Positions 9,487 through 17,987 of a DNA stretch of 64,000 nucleotides are shown piece after piece. Position 1 is the stretch's first letter; every line of letters begins with the position of its first letter. The notes below the pieces were generated by a model, which saw only the letters and a program-made list of their open reading frames with translations, was not told where the DNA came from and searched no databases. Position numbers and translations under genes: made by a program. The DNA is from Betaproteobacteria bacterium (GTDB taxonomy: Bacteria; Bdellovibrionota_B; Oligoflexia; Silvanigrellales; Silvanigrellaceae). The stretch lies in contig VGHE01000005.1 in assembly GCA_016868315.1 (NCBI GenBank), positions 133,657 to 197,656 on the forward strand, read 5' to 3'.

Positions 9487-9684
9487 TTACTCAGCGGGTT
9501 CGACTTTGACCCACTGAATGACCTTGTTAACTTGGCCAAGAATGGGGTTGAGATTCGGAAGCACGCGTGACTGGCCAATCTTCTTGAGGCCAAGTGAAAC
9601 GAGCGTCCGCTTCTGTGTTTCTGAACGACCTGCTGAGCTTCTCAACAGGGTGACTTTGATGTTTTTAGTATTAAGGCTATTCAT
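9487..9684 (-). CDS. rpmD: 50S ribosomal protein L30
   Basis: Small ferredoxin-like-fold large-subunit protein. The start is the ATG giving MNSLNTKNIKVTLLRSSAGR (65 residues), with GAGG 8-9 nt upstream; a four-codon extension was not used. IKVTLLRS, TLVSLGLKKI and the QVNKVIQWVKVE ending match L30. It is present in only some bacteria, so its retention here contrasts with the loss of rplX. Confidence 0.95.
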   Translation of the reverse strand: MNSLNTKNIKVTLLRSSAGRSETQKRTLVSLGLKKIGQSRVLPNLNPILGQVNKVIQWVKVEPAE

Positions 9685-9692
9685 GGCCGACC

Positions 9693-10172
9693 TCATTTAC
9701 GTGCGTTGACGTATTCTTCGCGTGTTGTCAGCTGGCGCAAACCTGCGAACGTTGCCTTAACAACGTTGTGCGGGTTGCGGCTTCCCTGGATTTTCGCCAT
9801 CAGGTTGGGAATACCAGCGAGCTCAGCAATGGCACGCACAGCGCTTCCTGCCACGATTCCTGTACCATCTGGAGCTGGGCTCATAAGAAGCTTGCTTGCG
9901 CCGAACTTGGACTGAACCATGAATGGAATGGTTTGGTTCTCAAGCGGAACGCTCACGAGAGACTTCTTGGCCTGAGCAACTGCCTTGCGAACAGCCTCTG
10001 GCACTTCACCGGCCTTACCGAGACCGAATCCAACAGTTCCTTCTTTATCGCCGACGACCACGAGAGCCGAAAAGCTCATGCGACGTCCGCCTTTCACCGT
10101 TTTAGAAACGCGTGCAACACTGACCACACGATCTTCAAAGCGGTCTTTTTTCTCTTCAGTTCTAACCTGCAT
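9693..10172 (-). CDS. rpsE: 30S ribosomal protein S5
   Basis: Decoding-fidelity protein at the mRNA entry. The dsRNA-binding-like N-terminal domain includes FEDRVVSVARVSKTVKGGRR and VGFGLGKAGEVPEAVRKA. The C-terminal half has GTGIVAGSAVRAIAELAGI and NPHNVVKATFAGL. It has 159 residues, normal length. Confidence 0.98.
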   Translation of the reverse strand: MQVRTEEKKDRFEDRVVSVARVSKTVKGGRRMSFSALVVVGDKEGTVGFGLGKAGEVPEAVRKAVAQAKKSLVSVPLENQTIPFMVQSKFGASKLLMSPAPDGTGIVAGSAVRAIAELAGIPNLMAKIQGSRNPHNVVKATFAGLRQLTTREEYVNARK

Positions 10173-10192
10173 GACCTACTCCTTGACCTTCC

Positions 10193-10555
10193 TTAGAATT
10201 TCAAACCGGATTCACGAGCAGAGTCCGCCAGAACCTGGACGCGGCCGTGGTAGCAGAAGCCATTACGATCGAAGACAACCTCTGTGAGGCCGATCTTTTT
10301 CGCTCTCTCTGCAATAGTGGCGCCAACCTTCTTAGCCATGTCCTTACCACGAAGACCCGTGGTTCGGATGGAGCTCTCGAAAGAAGTTGCCGATGCCAAA
10401 ACCTTTTGCGCTTTGTCATCAATCAACTGAACTTGGATGTGCCGAGCGCTTCTGAAAATACACAGGCGCGGCTTGCTGAGGTCATTCATGCGACGACGCC
10501 AGAAGCGCATCTTGCGAAGCTCACGCACACGACGTCTGTTCACAACACGATACAT
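10193..10555 (-). CDS. rplR: 50S ribosomal protein L18
   Basis: Binds 5S rRNA in the central protuberance. Recognised by RLCIFRSARHIQVQLIDD, the VGATIAERAKKIGLTEVVFDRNGFCYHGRV block and its 120-residue length. It sits between rplF and rpsE as usual; its RNA partner's gene is at the far right of this window. Confidence 0.98.
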   Translation of the reverse strand: MYRVVNRRRVRELRKMRFWRRRMNDLSKPRLCIFRSARHIQVQLIDDKAQKVLASATSFESSIRTTGLRGKDMAKKVGATIAERAKKIGLTEVVFDRNGFCYHGRVQVLADSARESGLKF

Positions 10556-10602
10556 AATGTTCTCCTCGTCGCCTGCTCACATACAGGCGGACATATTCAC
10601 GT

Positions 10603-11139
10603 TCACTTCTTACCAGATGACTTACCGACTTTGGTCACGATCACTTCGCCAGAGTAGCGAATACCCTTGCCGTGATAGGGCTCGGGAGCGCGCACTGCGC
10701 GAACTTGAGCCGCAACGCGACCGACCAACTCTTTGTCGGGACCAGCGACAGAAACCTTGCCCGCTTTATCGACATCGAATGCGATGCCTGCAGGAGGGGT
10801 CATGCTGACAGGGTGGGAATATCCCACTGTCAACGTGAGGTTCTTGCCAGCCATGGCGGCACGGTAACCCGTACCAACCAGCTCGAGCTGTCTTGTGTAC
10901 CCAGTCGTCACGCCTTCGACCATGTTGGCCAGAAGGGTTCTGTAGAGTCCCCAGAAGTTAGCTCCGTCTTCGATTGCAGGCTGAACCGCAATCTCTGCGC
11001 CTGTCTGGCTCAGCTTGATGCGGCCAAATGTGTCGCGCTTGAGGGAGCCCTTAGGTCCATTCACTTCCAGAACGGAGCCGTTCAACTTAACGGTTACGCC
11101 GTTTGGAATTTTAATAGGCTGTTTACCGATTCTTGACAT
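10603..11139 (-). CDS. rplF: 50S ribosomal protein L6
   Basis: Two-domain protein at the base of the L7/L12 stalk near the factor-binding site. N-terminal MSRIGKQPIKIPNGV and C-terminal PEPYHGKGIRYSGEVI are diagnostic. It has 178 residues. The gap to rplR (47 nt) is one of the longer ones inside the cluster, but I see no regulatory element in it. Confidence 0.98.
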   Translation of the reverse strand: MSRIGKQPIKIPNGVTVKLNGSVLEVNGPKGSLKRDTFGRIKLSQTGAEIAVQPAIEDGANFWGLYRTLLANMVEGVTTGYTRQLELVGTGYRAAMAGKNLTLTVGYSHPVSMTPPAGIAFDVDKAGKVSVAGPDKELVGRVAAQVRAVRAPEPYHGKGIRYSGEVIVTKVGKSSGKK

Positions 11140-11168
11140 AAATCACACTCACTTCCTTCAGCTGCAGA

Positions 11169-11567
11169 TCACCAAACCTGAGCCAAAATTTCACCGCCAA
11201 CCTTCTCAGCACGCGCAGTCGCATCAGTCATGACGCCCTTTGGTGTAGAGACAATGGCGAGCCCCAGTCCAGCGCGCACAGGTTTCAACTTTGCAACGCT
11301 CGAGTACACGCGGCACCCAGGCTTGGACACACGAGCCAAACCACGGATGGCAGGAGCGCCACTCTCGCTGTACTTCACAGCGATTTTGATTTTGCCTTGA
11401 CCATTGTCACGGATAAGGCGGAAACCACGGATGAAGCCTTCGGCCTCGAGAATCTTGGTGATTTCAACCTTCAACTGGCTCGCGGGAACTACGGCGTAGC
11501 GCAGGCCGGCAGAGCTTGCGTTGCGAACGCGAGTCAACATATCTGCAATTGGATCTGTCGTATTCAT
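11169..11567 (-). CDS. rpsH: 30S ribosomal protein S8
   Basis: Central-domain assembly protein. It starts MNTTDPIADMLTRVRNA, and the ending VSTPKGVMTDATARAEKVGGEILAQVW matches S8. It has 132 residues. In E. coli this protein represses the spc operon at the rplX-rplE junction; here that junction does not exist because rplX is missing, so the same control point cannot operate. Confidence 0.98.
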   Translation of the reverse strand: MNTTDPIADMLTRVRNASSAGLRYAVVPASQLKVEITKILEAEGFIRGFRLIRDNGQGKIKIAVKYSESGAPAIRGLARVSKPGCRVYSSVAKLKPVRAGLGLAIVSTPKGVMTDATARAEKVGGEILAQVW

Positions 11568-11578
11568 TTTACTTCACC

Positions 11579-11764
11579 TCACCAGCTGGCCTTGATCATG
11601 CCTGGAATTTGGCCGTTGAGAGCCAACTTTCTCAAGCACAGACGGCAAACACCGAAATCACGGTAGTAAGCTCTTGGACGTCCACACTGGTTGCAACGGT
11701 TGTGTGCGCGCGTGGAGAACTTCGGTTTCTTATTCGCTTTGTTGATCATTGCTAAGCGTGCCAT
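11579..11764 (-). CDS. rpsN: 30S ribosomal protein S14, type Z
   Basis: The short zinc-binding S14 (61 residues) with the ligand set CNQCGRP...CRLCLRKL, rather than the roughly 100-residue zinc-free form. [20 protein letters not shown] begins the protein, and [12 protein letters not shown] ends it in the standard way. It lies between rplE and rpsH. Confidence 0.98.
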   Translation of the reverse strand: MARLAMINKANKKPKFSTRAHNRCNQCGRPRAYYRDFGVCRLCLRKLALNGQIPGMIKASW

Positions 11765-11774
11765 CGTTCAAACC

Positions 11775-12413
11775 TCACTTACGGAATGGCATGTCGAGAA
11801 GACTGAGCAGCTCGCGCGCGGCTTCGTCGGTCTTCGCAGACGTTACGATTGTGATGCTCAGGCCGCGTGATTTGTCGACCTTGTCAGCTTCGATTTCGGG
11901 GAAGATAATTTGCTCGCGCAAACCCAAAGAGTAGTTCCCGCGACCGTCAAAGCTGTTCAGGGACACGCCACGGAAGTCACGTACGCGTGGCAGAGCAACG
12001 TTAACAAGGCGATCGTAGAATTCGAACATTCTCTCGCGACGAAGAGTCACGGAAGCGCCAATGGGCATCCCTGCGCGCAGCTTAAACGACGCGATGGACT
12101 TCTTCGCACGGGTGATCAGGGGCTTCTGGCCGGTGATCATCTCGAGCTCAGCAGCTGCCGACTCGAGGGCTTTGATGTTCTGGGTTGCTTCACCCTGGCA
12201 CGTGTTCACCACGATCTTCACGATCTTTGGCAACTGCATGGGATTCGTGTCTGTGTGACGCTTCTTAAGTTCAGGAAGAACGCTCTTCGCGAACTTCTCT
12301 TGGTAGCGAGGCTTCGCTCCCTTGACGTGCTCACCGCGAGCAACAACTGCCGCAGCGTCAGCACCTTTCTTGCCGCCAGATTTCTTGGCTGGCGCGTTCT
12401 TATCGGTAGCCAT
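11775..12413 (-). CDS. rplE: 50S ribosomal protein L5 with a basic N-terminal extension
   Basis: 5S rRNA-binding protein of the central protuberance. The core is typical ([75 protein letters not shown]). At 212 residues it is some 30 longer than usual. The surplus is a Lys/Ala/Gly-rich N-terminal arm ([17 protein letters not shown]...) before the normal [10 protein letters not shown] start. The ATG is only 2 nt after the rplN stop, with its ribosome-binding site GGAGG inside the rplN end. The gene normally between them, rplX, is absent. The extension shows no KOW motif and so is not an obvious L24 remnant. Confidence 0.96.
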   Translation of the reverse strand: MATDKNAPAKKSGGKKGADAAAVVARGEHVKGAKPRYQEKFAKSVLPELKKRHTDTNPMQLPKIVKIVVNTCQGEATQNIKALESAAAELEMITGQKPLITRAKKSIASFKLRAGMPIGASVTLRRERMFEFYDRLVNVALPRVRDFRGVSLNSFDGRGNYSLGLREQIIFPEIEADKVDKSRGLSITIVTSAKTDEAARELLSLLDMPFRK

Positions 12414-12415
12414 AA

Positions 12416-12793
12416 TTACAAGACCTCCGGAGCGAGACTGATGATTTTGCCGCAGTTACGTGCACGCAGTTCACGTGCAACTGGTCCGAAAATACGCGTA
12501 CCAATGGGTTCGCGCTCGTTCTTCACGATTTTCACAAGCACAGCTGCATTTTCATCAAAGCGAATGCTCGAGCCGTCAACGCGCGAGACTTCCTTTTTGC
12601 ATCTAACTACGATGGCCTTGTGAACTTCACCTTTCTTCACACGGCCTCCCGGCACAGCATCTCTGACCGAAACGACGATAAGGTCACCAACGCGCGCGTA
12701 ACGACGGAATGAACCGCCCATCACGCGAATGACGTTGAGTGATCGCGCTCCGCTGTTATCAGCTGCTACCAGGATGGATTCCGGTTGAATCAC
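12416..12793 (-). CDS. rplN: 50S ribosomal protein L14
   Basis: Interface protein of the 50S subunit. The N-terminus [20 protein letters not shown] and the block [15 protein letters not shown] are standard; it ends [10 protein letters not shown]. It has 125 residues. It is followed directly by rplE instead of rplX. Confidence 0.98.
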   Translation of the reverse strand: MIQPESILVAADNSGARSLNVIRVMGGSFRRYARVGDLIVVSVRDAVPGGRVKKGEVHKAIVVRCKKEVSRVDGSSIRFDENAAVLVKIVKNEREPIGTRIFGPVARELRARNCGKIISLAPEVL

Positions 12794-12818
12794 GATACAC
12801 CTCTTAAATTCTCAACGA

Positions 12819-13073
12819 TTAAATTACGGAAACGACTTTCCAGCTCTTTGTCTTCGAAATACGGCGGCAGGGAAGAATCATAACTTCTTTACCCACGACA
12901 ACCGGCGCTCCGGTGGAATCCACATGCAGCGAGATTTCACGGCGCAGGCGTTTGCCATAGCGAGGAGCCACGACAACGCGTGGAACTTCAACTTTGGCTG
13001 TCTTGCCATCCTTAGAAAGTCCGACAACGCGGGCTCTCACAGGGTTCTTGGTTACATTATCTGTTGTTGTCAC
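12819..13073 (-). CDS. rpsQ: 30S ribosomal protein S17
   Basis: OB-fold primary assembly protein. RVVGLSKDGKTAKVEVPRVV, YGKRLRRE and the CRRISKTKSWKVVSVI ending identify it. It has 84 residues. It lies between rpmC and rplN in the normal order. Confidence 0.97.
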   Translation of the reverse strand: MTTTDNVTKNPVRARVVGLSKDGKTAKVEVPRVVVAPRYGKRLRREISLHVDSTGAPVVVGKEVMILPCRRISKTKSWKVVSVI

Positions 13074-13083
13074 AGCCTACTCC

Positions 13084-13281
13084 TCACTTCTTCTTCTGGT
13101 TGGCGCTCACGGCGCGACCCAACGTACGCAATTCGCGGCGCAGCTGAACCGGACCTTTGCCCGACTGAATGACGCTCGGGTCGAGGGAAACGCGGAACTT
13201 CACGAGCTCCTTAGCCAATTCCTTCTTGCGAGCGGCAGCATCAGCTGCTGAAACCGTTTCTTTAGCCTTCTTCGAGCTCAT
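13084..13281 (-). CDS. rpmC: 50S ribosomal protein L29
   Basis: Helical protein at the exit tunnel, next to the signal-recognition-particle docking site. I start it at the ATG overlapping the rplP stop (TAATG), with GGGAGG upstream, giving 65 residues; four in-frame codons upstream were excluded. The helix ELAKELVKFRVSLDPSVIQ and the GPVQLRRELRTLGRAV segment fit L29, although the N-terminal part is Ala/Lys-rich and divergent. Confidence 0.93.
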   Translation of the reverse strand: MSSKKAKETVSAADAAARKKELAKELVKFRVSLDPSVIQSGKGPVQLRRELRTLGRAVSANQKKK

Positions 13282-13706
13282 TAGACCTCCCAAACCTTAG
13301 CTGCACGCGAAACAACGCGTGTCTTGAACGGGAGCTTCGCAGCTGCAAGCTCGAACGCTTCTTGCGCGAGATTTTCAGGAATACCCTGAATTTCGAACAG
13401 TACGCGACCCGCACGAATCGGAGCTACCCAGTGATCCAAGCCACCCTTACCGGAACCCATACGAGTTTCTGCCGGCTTCTTAGTGATCGGCTTGTCGGGG
13501 AACACCCGAATCCACACCTTACCACCACGCTTAATGTGACGAGTCAAGGCAATTCGGCTTGCTTCGATTTGGCGAGAAGTTAGCTTGCCAGGTTCAATCG
13601 CCTGAAGAGCAAAGTCCCCAAAATCCACGGTGTTACAACGGTTTGCTACACCTTTAATGCGTCCCTTGTGGGACTTACGAAATTTAACTTTCTTTGGAGC
13701 CAACAT
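13281..13706 (-). CDS. rplP: 50S ribosomal protein L16
   Basis: Large-subunit protein near the A-site tRNA elbow. [39 protein letters not shown] and [20 protein letters not shown] are diagnostic. It has 141 residues. Its stop codon shares one base with the rpmC start. Confidence 0.98.
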   Translation of the reverse strand: MLAPKKVKFRKSHKGRIKGVANRCNTVDFGDFALQAIEPGKLTSRQIEASRIALTRHIKRGGKVWIRVFPDKPITKKPAETRMGSGKGGLDHWVAPIRAGRVLFEIQGIPENLAQEAFELAAAKLPFKTRVVSRAAKVWEV

Positions 13707-13712
13707 TGTCCA

Positions 13713-14405
13713 TCACTCCTCATTCGAGCGAGGCGTACGGCTTTCCTTGCCCGGAACAGCCTTGCCAAAGATTTCGTTTTTGAAGATCCACACTTTCACG
13801 CCGATGATCCCGTACGTGGTGAGAGCTTCAGCAGTCGCGTAATCGATGTCAGCGCGGAGAGTGTGGAGAGGAACGCGACCTTCCATATACCACTCTGTAC
13901 GAGCCATTTCGGCACCGTTCAGACGGCCAGAAACACGAACCTTGATACCCTTAGCGCCAGCCTTCATTGCTGACTGCATAACCTTGCGCATCGCACGGCG
14001 GAAAGAAATACGCTTCTCGAGCTGCTGAGCAACGTTGAGCGCGCTCCACTGAGCGTTCGTATCCGCGTTCTTCACTTCGAAAATGTCAACCTTCACAGCA
14101 CGCTCAGGCTGCTTGAGCAGACCCTTGATTTCGTCCCTGAGGATTTCGATTCCCTTACCCTGCTTGCCGATGATGCGGCCAGGCTTGGCTGTATAGATTT
14201 TCACCAACAGCTGTTTAGCAGCGCGTTCGATCTCGATTTTCGAGATGCCGGCTACATCAACTGAGCCATACTTCTTCGTAACGAACTTACGAACGTTCAG
14301 GTCTTCATTGAGATAGCGCGCAAAATCACGCTGACTATACCAACGGGAATCCCAAGTTTTGTTGATTCCCAAACGCAAACCAATTGGATTTACTTTCTGT
14401 CCCAC
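13713..14405 (-). CDS. rpsC: 30S ribosomal protein S3
   Basis: mRNA-entry-tunnel protein with a KH domain. I use a GTG start giving [18 protein letters not shown], the family's universal N-terminus; it is preceded by GAGAGGGG. An upstream ATG would add seven residues before this conserved start and has no comparable support. The KH motif region ([17 protein letters not shown]) and the C-terminal [15 protein letters not shown] are intact. It has 230 residues. Confidence 0.96.
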   Translation of the reverse strand: MGQKVNPIGLRLGINKTWDSRWYSQRDFARYLNEDLNVRKFVTKKYGSVDVAGISKIEIERAAKQLLVKIYTAKPGRIIGKQGKGIEILRDEIKGLLKQPERAVKVDIFEVKNADTNAQWSALNVAQQLEKRISFRRAMRKVMQSAMKAGAKGIKVRVSGRLNGAEMARTEWYMEGRVPLHTLRADIDYATAEALTTYGIIGVKVWIFKNEIFGKAVPGKESRTPRSNEE

Positions 14406-14418
14406 TGCAAATCCCCTC

Positions 14419-14742
14419 TCAACCAAGTGCCAAGCGAACTGTAAGGTGTGACGTTTTCTTCGTCACTGGCGATGCACGACCCTGTGCGCGAGGCATATAG
14501 GTCGTCCGACGCGGACCTTCGTTCACCACCAAGTCAGCCACAACTGCATTCGCAGCCAATTCCCGAGGGAGTTGTGCCATAGCAGACTTGATTAGTTTAA
14601 TAGTTGCCACCGAACCGGCGCGGCGTTCAGCACTGAGAAGTGCAACTGCAGCTGCCGCTGTTTTGCCCTTAACCAATGGACGAAGCAGTCGCGCTTTGCG
14701 GGGCGTGCACCGTGCAGCGTAATGTGTAGCTTTCGCGTTCAT
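14419..14742 (-). CDS. rplV: 50S ribosomal protein L22
   Basis: Lines the peptide exit tunnel. The start is the ATG of [20 protein letters not shown], with AGGGGAG upstream, giving 107 residues; a longer in-frame reading overlapping rpsS was rejected. [21 protein letters not shown] is the conserved tunnel loop. The order rpsS-rplV-rpsC is canonical. Confidence 0.97.
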   Translation of the reverse strand: MNAKATHYAARCTPRKARLLRPLVKGKTAAAAVALLSAERRAGSVATIKLIKSAMAQLPRELAANAVVADLVVNEGPRRTTYMPRAQGRASPVTKKTSHLTVRLALG

Positions 14743-14752
14743 ATCACTCCCC

Positions 14753-15028
14753 TTACTTCTTCTTCGCTGCCTTCTTATCGGCACCATGGCCGAAGAAGGT
14801 CCGCGTTGGCGCAAACTCACCGAGCTTGTGTCCAACCATGTTTTCATTGACATACACTGGAACGAACTTCTTGCCGTTGTGAACAGCGAAGGTCAAACCA
14901 ACAAAATCTGGAACGATAGTCGAACGACGGCTCCAGGTTTTGATGACTTTACCGGCGCCCTTGTTCTTCTCAGCCGCCTTCACGAGGTAGCCATCGACAA
15001 ATGGTCCCTTTTTTAACGAACGTGGCAT
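14753..15028 (-). CDS. rpsS: 30S ribosomal protein S19
   Basis: 30S head protein complexing with S13. [36 protein letters not shown] and [20 protein letters not shown] are diagnostic. It has 91 residues, normal length. Confidence 0.98.
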   Translation of the reverse strand: MPRSLKKGPFVDGYLVKAAEKNKGAGKVIKTWSRRSTIVPDFVGLTFAVHNGKKFVPVYVNENMVGHKLGEFAPTRTFFGHGADKKAAKKK

Positions 15029-15042
15029 AAATCAAACCCCTC

Positions 15043-15876
15043 TTACTTCTTCTTGCGGCGACTGATGATGAATTTGTCACTTGGACGAGCCGTACGACGA
15101 GTCTTGTAACCCTTCGCCAACTGGCCCCAAGGCGAACATGGATGACGACCACCGGATGTACGGCCTTCACCACCACCCATTGGGTGGTCGATTGGGTTCA
15201 TTGCAACACCGCGGACAGATGGGCGTACACCCTTCCAGCGCGCACGGCCAGCTTTACCCAAGGAAACATTCATGTGGTCTGAGTTCGAAACAGTACCAAT
15301 CGTCGCGTAGCAGTTCTCAGGGATCATGCGAAGCTCGCCAGAAGGCATACGCACCTGCGCATATCCTTCAATACGACCAACGAGAGTTGCTGAGCCGCCT
15401 GCACTGCGCACAAGCTTCGCGCCTGCACCAGGCTTCAGCTCGATGCTGTGGATTGCTGTACCTGCAGGAATCTTGCGCATCGGAAGGCTGTTACCAGGCT
15501 TGATGTCCGCCTCTTCCGAGTTCATGATCTTGGTGCCAACGGTCACACCGTTGGTGGCCAAATGATAACGGCGATCTCCGTCTTTGTACTGGACGAGAGA
15601 AATGAATGCTGTGCGGTTGGGATCATACTCAACGCTGGTCACAACGCCTTCGATATTACGGCGTGCACGTTTCCAGTCGATGATACGATACTTGCGCTTG
15701 TTTCCACCGCCCTGATGACGAACCACAATACGGCCGTTGTTGTTGCGTCCCGCCTTCTTGGGCAGAGCTTCCAACAGGCCTTTGTAGGGCTCGTTCGTGG
15801 TCAATACTTCGCGGTACTTGATGTAGCTTTGGAACCGCGTGGTGGCCGTGTAAGGCCGCATCTGACGAATTGCCAT
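15043..15876 (-). CDS. rplB: 50S ribosomal protein L2
   Basis: Core protein near the peptidyl-transferase centre. MAIRQMRPYTATTRFQ begins it. The conserved C-terminal block RGVAMNPIDHPMGGGEGR is followed by GYKTRRTARPSDKFIISRR. It has 277 residues, the usual size. Confidence 0.98.
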   Translation of the reverse strand: MAIRQMRPYTATTRFQSYIKYREVLTTNEPYKGLLEALPKKAGRNNNGRIVVRHQGGGNKRKYRIIDWKRARRNIEGVVTSVEYDPNRTAFISLVQYKDGDRRYHLATNGVTVGTKIMNSEEADIKPGNSLPMRKIPAGTAIHSIELKPGAGAKLVRSAGGSATLVGRIEGYAQVRMPSGELRMIPENCYATIGTVSNSDHMNVSLGKAGRARWKGVRPSVRGVAMNPIDHPMGGGEGRTSGGRHPCSPWGQLAKGYKTRRTARPSDKFIISRRKKK

Positions 15877-15928
15877 ATACCTCTCCTAAGGGCACGATAG
15901 CGAGGTTTTTATCCGCGCCCTGAATTGA

Positions 15929-16255
15929 TTACTTACCCTGCTCGGTCGTTTCAGGCACCGAACTTGCCACAGGCAGAGTCTGACCGTCCTTCAACCGCAC
16001 ATATGCCTTCTTGTAGTTGGGAGCCTTCACCGTGACAGGACCAGCCTTCTTGCTGCGAGCCTTACGAGCAACGCGACCGCGGACGATAGATGTGTTGACG
16101 TCGAGGACGTCGACACCGAACACGCTTTTTACAGCCTTGCTCACGTCAGCTTTGGTTGCCTTCTTAGCCACTTTAAGTGTGAAGACGTTTTGAGTTGAAA
16201 GCGTAACGGCTTTTTCACTCAAGATAGAACCGAGAATAACGAGATCAGCGCGCAT
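15929..16255 (-). CDS. rplW: 50S ribosomal protein L23
   Basis: Exit-tunnel rim protein that docks trigger factor and SRP. ILSEKAVTLSTQNVFTLKVAKKATKADV and VKSVFGVDVLDVNTSIVRG match L23. It has 108 residues, a little longer than average because of an acidic/polar C-terminal tail (VPETTEQGK). Confidence 0.96.
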   Translation of the reverse strand: MRADLVILGSILSEKAVTLSTQNVFTLKVAKKATKADVSKAVKSVFGVDVLDVNTSIVRGRVARKARSKKAGPVTVKAPNYKKAYVRLKDGQTLPVASSVPETTEQGK

Positions 16256-16266
16256 CTCTCACCCCT

Positions 16267-16863
16267 TTACTTTCCGAAACGGCGAGAGAGGATTTCCATC
16301 GCCTCTCCGGTCGCGACAAGTTTACGGCTCTCAACGATATCGAGAGCAGTGACTTGTTCTGGTTTCACGAGAACGACACCGCGAATGTTACGGATAGCGC
16401 GGAGTGTTGTTTCTGATGGATTCGAAAGGCAAACCAAAACCTTGCCGTAGTTTTCTTCAATTGGCTTGAAGAACTTGTACGCGTCTTTGGTTTTACCCGA
16501 TGGAATGTCAAGTGCTCCGGTGAACACTTTTCCAGCCTTCACGCGATGCGCGAGAGCAATTTGGAGTGCAACATTTGCCATCTTTGTTGGGATAGCTTCG
16601 CGGTAGTCACGAGCTTTAGGACCATGCGCAACTCCGCCACCAACATGGAGAGGAGAAACGAATGAACCGCGGCGAGCGCTACCGGTTTTCTTCTGCTTGA
16701 AAGGTTTCTTGCCGGTTGATGCAACCATAGCACGGGTCTTCACACCCACAGTGCCCTGGCGACGATTTGCGCGGTAAGCTTTGACAATTTGCCAAAGGGT
16801 GCCTTCGTTCTTCTCCGCACCTTCCGCCAACCAACTTGGTAATGTGTTTACTTGTGACAACAT
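16267..16863 (-). CDS. rplD: 50S ribosomal protein L4
   Basis: Tunnel protein. The ATG giving MLSQVNTLPSWLAEG is used because GAGG lies 9 nt upstream; a GTG five codons earlier is a weaker alternative. The extended-loop block RRQGTVGVKTRAMVASTGKKPFKQKKTGSARRGS is clear in two parts (RRQGTVGVKTRAM, then GKKPFKQKKTGSARRGS). It has 198 residues. The N-terminal strand differs from the usual L4 opening. In E. coli L4 also controls its own operon through the S10 leader; the short leader here (about 20 nt) leaves no room for that structure. Confidence 0.95.
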   Translation of the reverse strand: MLSQVNTLPSWLAEGAEKNEGTLWQIVKAYRANRRQGTVGVKTRAMVASTGKKPFKQKKTGSARRGSFVSPLHVGGGVAHGPKARDYREAIPTKMANVALQIALAHRVKAGKVFTGALDIPSGKTKDAYKFFKPIEENYGKVLVCLSNPSETTLRAIRNIRGVVLVKPEQVTALDIVESRKLVATGEAMEILSRRFGK

Positions 16864-16886
16864 CTCAGTGTTCCTCACTCGCCTAA

Positions 16887-17438
16887 TTAAATGAATACAA
16901 GGCCGCCGCGAGGTCCAGGCACGCCACCGACAACAGCGAGAATTGCTTCTTCGCTCGACCAGTATGCGACTTCAACCTTACGCAGGGTGACATGTGAATC
17001 GCCGTGATGACCAGGCAAACGCTTGCCCTTGGGCGTACGACCTGGCTCGGTACGCATACCCACGGAGCCCGGAGCACGATGGAAACGGCTACCATGGCTT
17101 GCAGGGCCGCCTGCGAAACCGTGACGCGTTACGGCGTCTTGGAAGCCTTTACCTTTTGAAACACCGGAACATTTGATGAGTTGGCCTGCGGCGAGATTTG
17201 GCGAGGTGACTGTGTTGCCTACGGGGAAATCCGCGGCGTTATCAACAATCCATCCACGAGTGGTCTTCTTTTTCACACCGGTGTCGTACTCGACAACAAC
17301 GAGCGTGCGCCCATCTTGGAGACTTTCGTGGCGGACAACCTTGGCGGGCTGAAGACGAAGGACTGTTACGCCCTGAGCTTCACCTGCTTCGGTAAATGCA
17401 CTGGTCATGCCGACCTTGATAAATGCATTACGAATCAT
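16887..17438 (-). CDS. rplC: 50S ribosomal protein L3, compact form
   Basis: Early assembly protein reaching the peptidyl-transferase centre. The ATG giving MIRNAFIKVGMTSAFTEAG has GAGGG upstream. KGKGFQDAVTRHGFAGGPASHGS and PGHHGDSHVTLRKVEV identify it. At 183 residues it is about 25 shorter than E. coli L3, lacking much of the segment between the two halves of the barrel. The first strand reads NAFIKVGMT instead of the usual GKKVGMT. In the loop where PrmB methylates a glutamine in E. coli (GQNQTPG), this protein reads GMRTEPG. Confidence 0.95.
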   Translation of the reverse strand: MIRNAFIKVGMTSAFTEAGEAQGVTVLRLQPAKVVRHESLQDGRTLVVVEYDTGVKKKTTRGWIVDNAADFPVGNTVTSPNLAAGQLIKCSGVSKGKGFQDAVTRHGFAGGPASHGSRFHRAPGSVGMRTEPGRTPKGKRLPGHHGDSHVTLRKVEVAYWSSEEAILAVVGGVPGPRGGLVFI

Positions 17439-17520
17439 ATGACTTCCCTCGGACTGGATGCGAGCAATTCGCAGCGCCAGTTTGTTTAAGAACGAATCGC
17501 ATGCCTGCGACGCGCTCGAG

Positions 17521-17832
17521 TTAGTAGAGATTGATCTCGACGTCAACACCAGCGGCAAGGTCAAGCTTCATAAGAGCGTCGACTGTCTGCTGCTTGGGTT
17601 CGAGGAGGTCGATCAGACGACGATGCGTTCTGATTTCGAACTGCTCGCGTGACTTTTTGTCCACGTGCGGCGAGCGCAAAACCGTATAACGGTTGATGAG
17701 TGTAGGCATTGGAACTGGACCGGCGATACGCGCTCCCGTTCCTTTTGCTTTGCTAATGATCTGTGCAACGCTTTGATCAACAAGCGCAACATCATATCCC
17801 TTGAGGCGAATGCGAATTTTTTGGCTTTCCAT
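17521..17832 (-). CDS. rpsJ: 30S ribosomal protein S10
   Basis: 30S head protein and NusB partner in antitermination. [20 protein letters not shown] and [29 protein letters not shown] (read in two overlapping parts) are diagnostic, as is the DVEINLY ending. It has 103 residues. It is the first gene of its operon, with GGAGATG as ribosome-binding site and a promoter just upstream. The rpsL-rpsG-fusA-tuf genes that usually precede it are not here. Confidence 0.98.
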   Translation of the reverse strand: MESQKIRIRLKGYDVALVDQSVAQIISKAKGTGARIAGPVPMPTLINRYTVLRSPHVDKKSREQFEIRTHRRLIDLLEPKQQTVDALMKLDLAAGVDVEINLY

Positions 17833-17859
17833 CTAGACATCTCCGAGTATGGGCCTCGA

Positions 17860-17888
17860 CCCATATCCAACAGCTGAAACCTTGTCAA
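17860..17888 (-). promoter_or_regulatory. rpsJp: Sigma-70-type promoter of the S10-spc-alpha operon
   Basis: On the reverse strand TTGACA (perfect -35) is followed after exactly 17 nt by TATGGG (-10-like). The predicted start site falls about 20 nt before the rpsJ ATG, so the leader is very short. It lies between the rpoC terminator and rpsJ, which is where a promoter for the downstream operon is needed. Confidence 0.7.
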
Positions 17889-17928
17889 GCAACTCTTGAA
17901 AAAGAGATTTCGCGAGACTTTCTCGAAC

Positions 17929-17960
17929 AAAAAAAGCCCCGGGCTCAAAATCCCGGGGCT
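17929..17960 (-). terminator. Intrinsic terminator after rpoC
   Basis: A perfect 9-bp stem AGCCCCGGG / CCCGGGGCT with an 8-nt loop is followed on the reverse strand by a run of seven T. It lies 28 nt past the rpoC stop, so it ends the rplKAJL-rpoBC transcript before the S10 promoter. Confidence 0.93.
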
Positions 17961-17987
17961 TAATTAAAAGCACACAACTTTAAGCTG

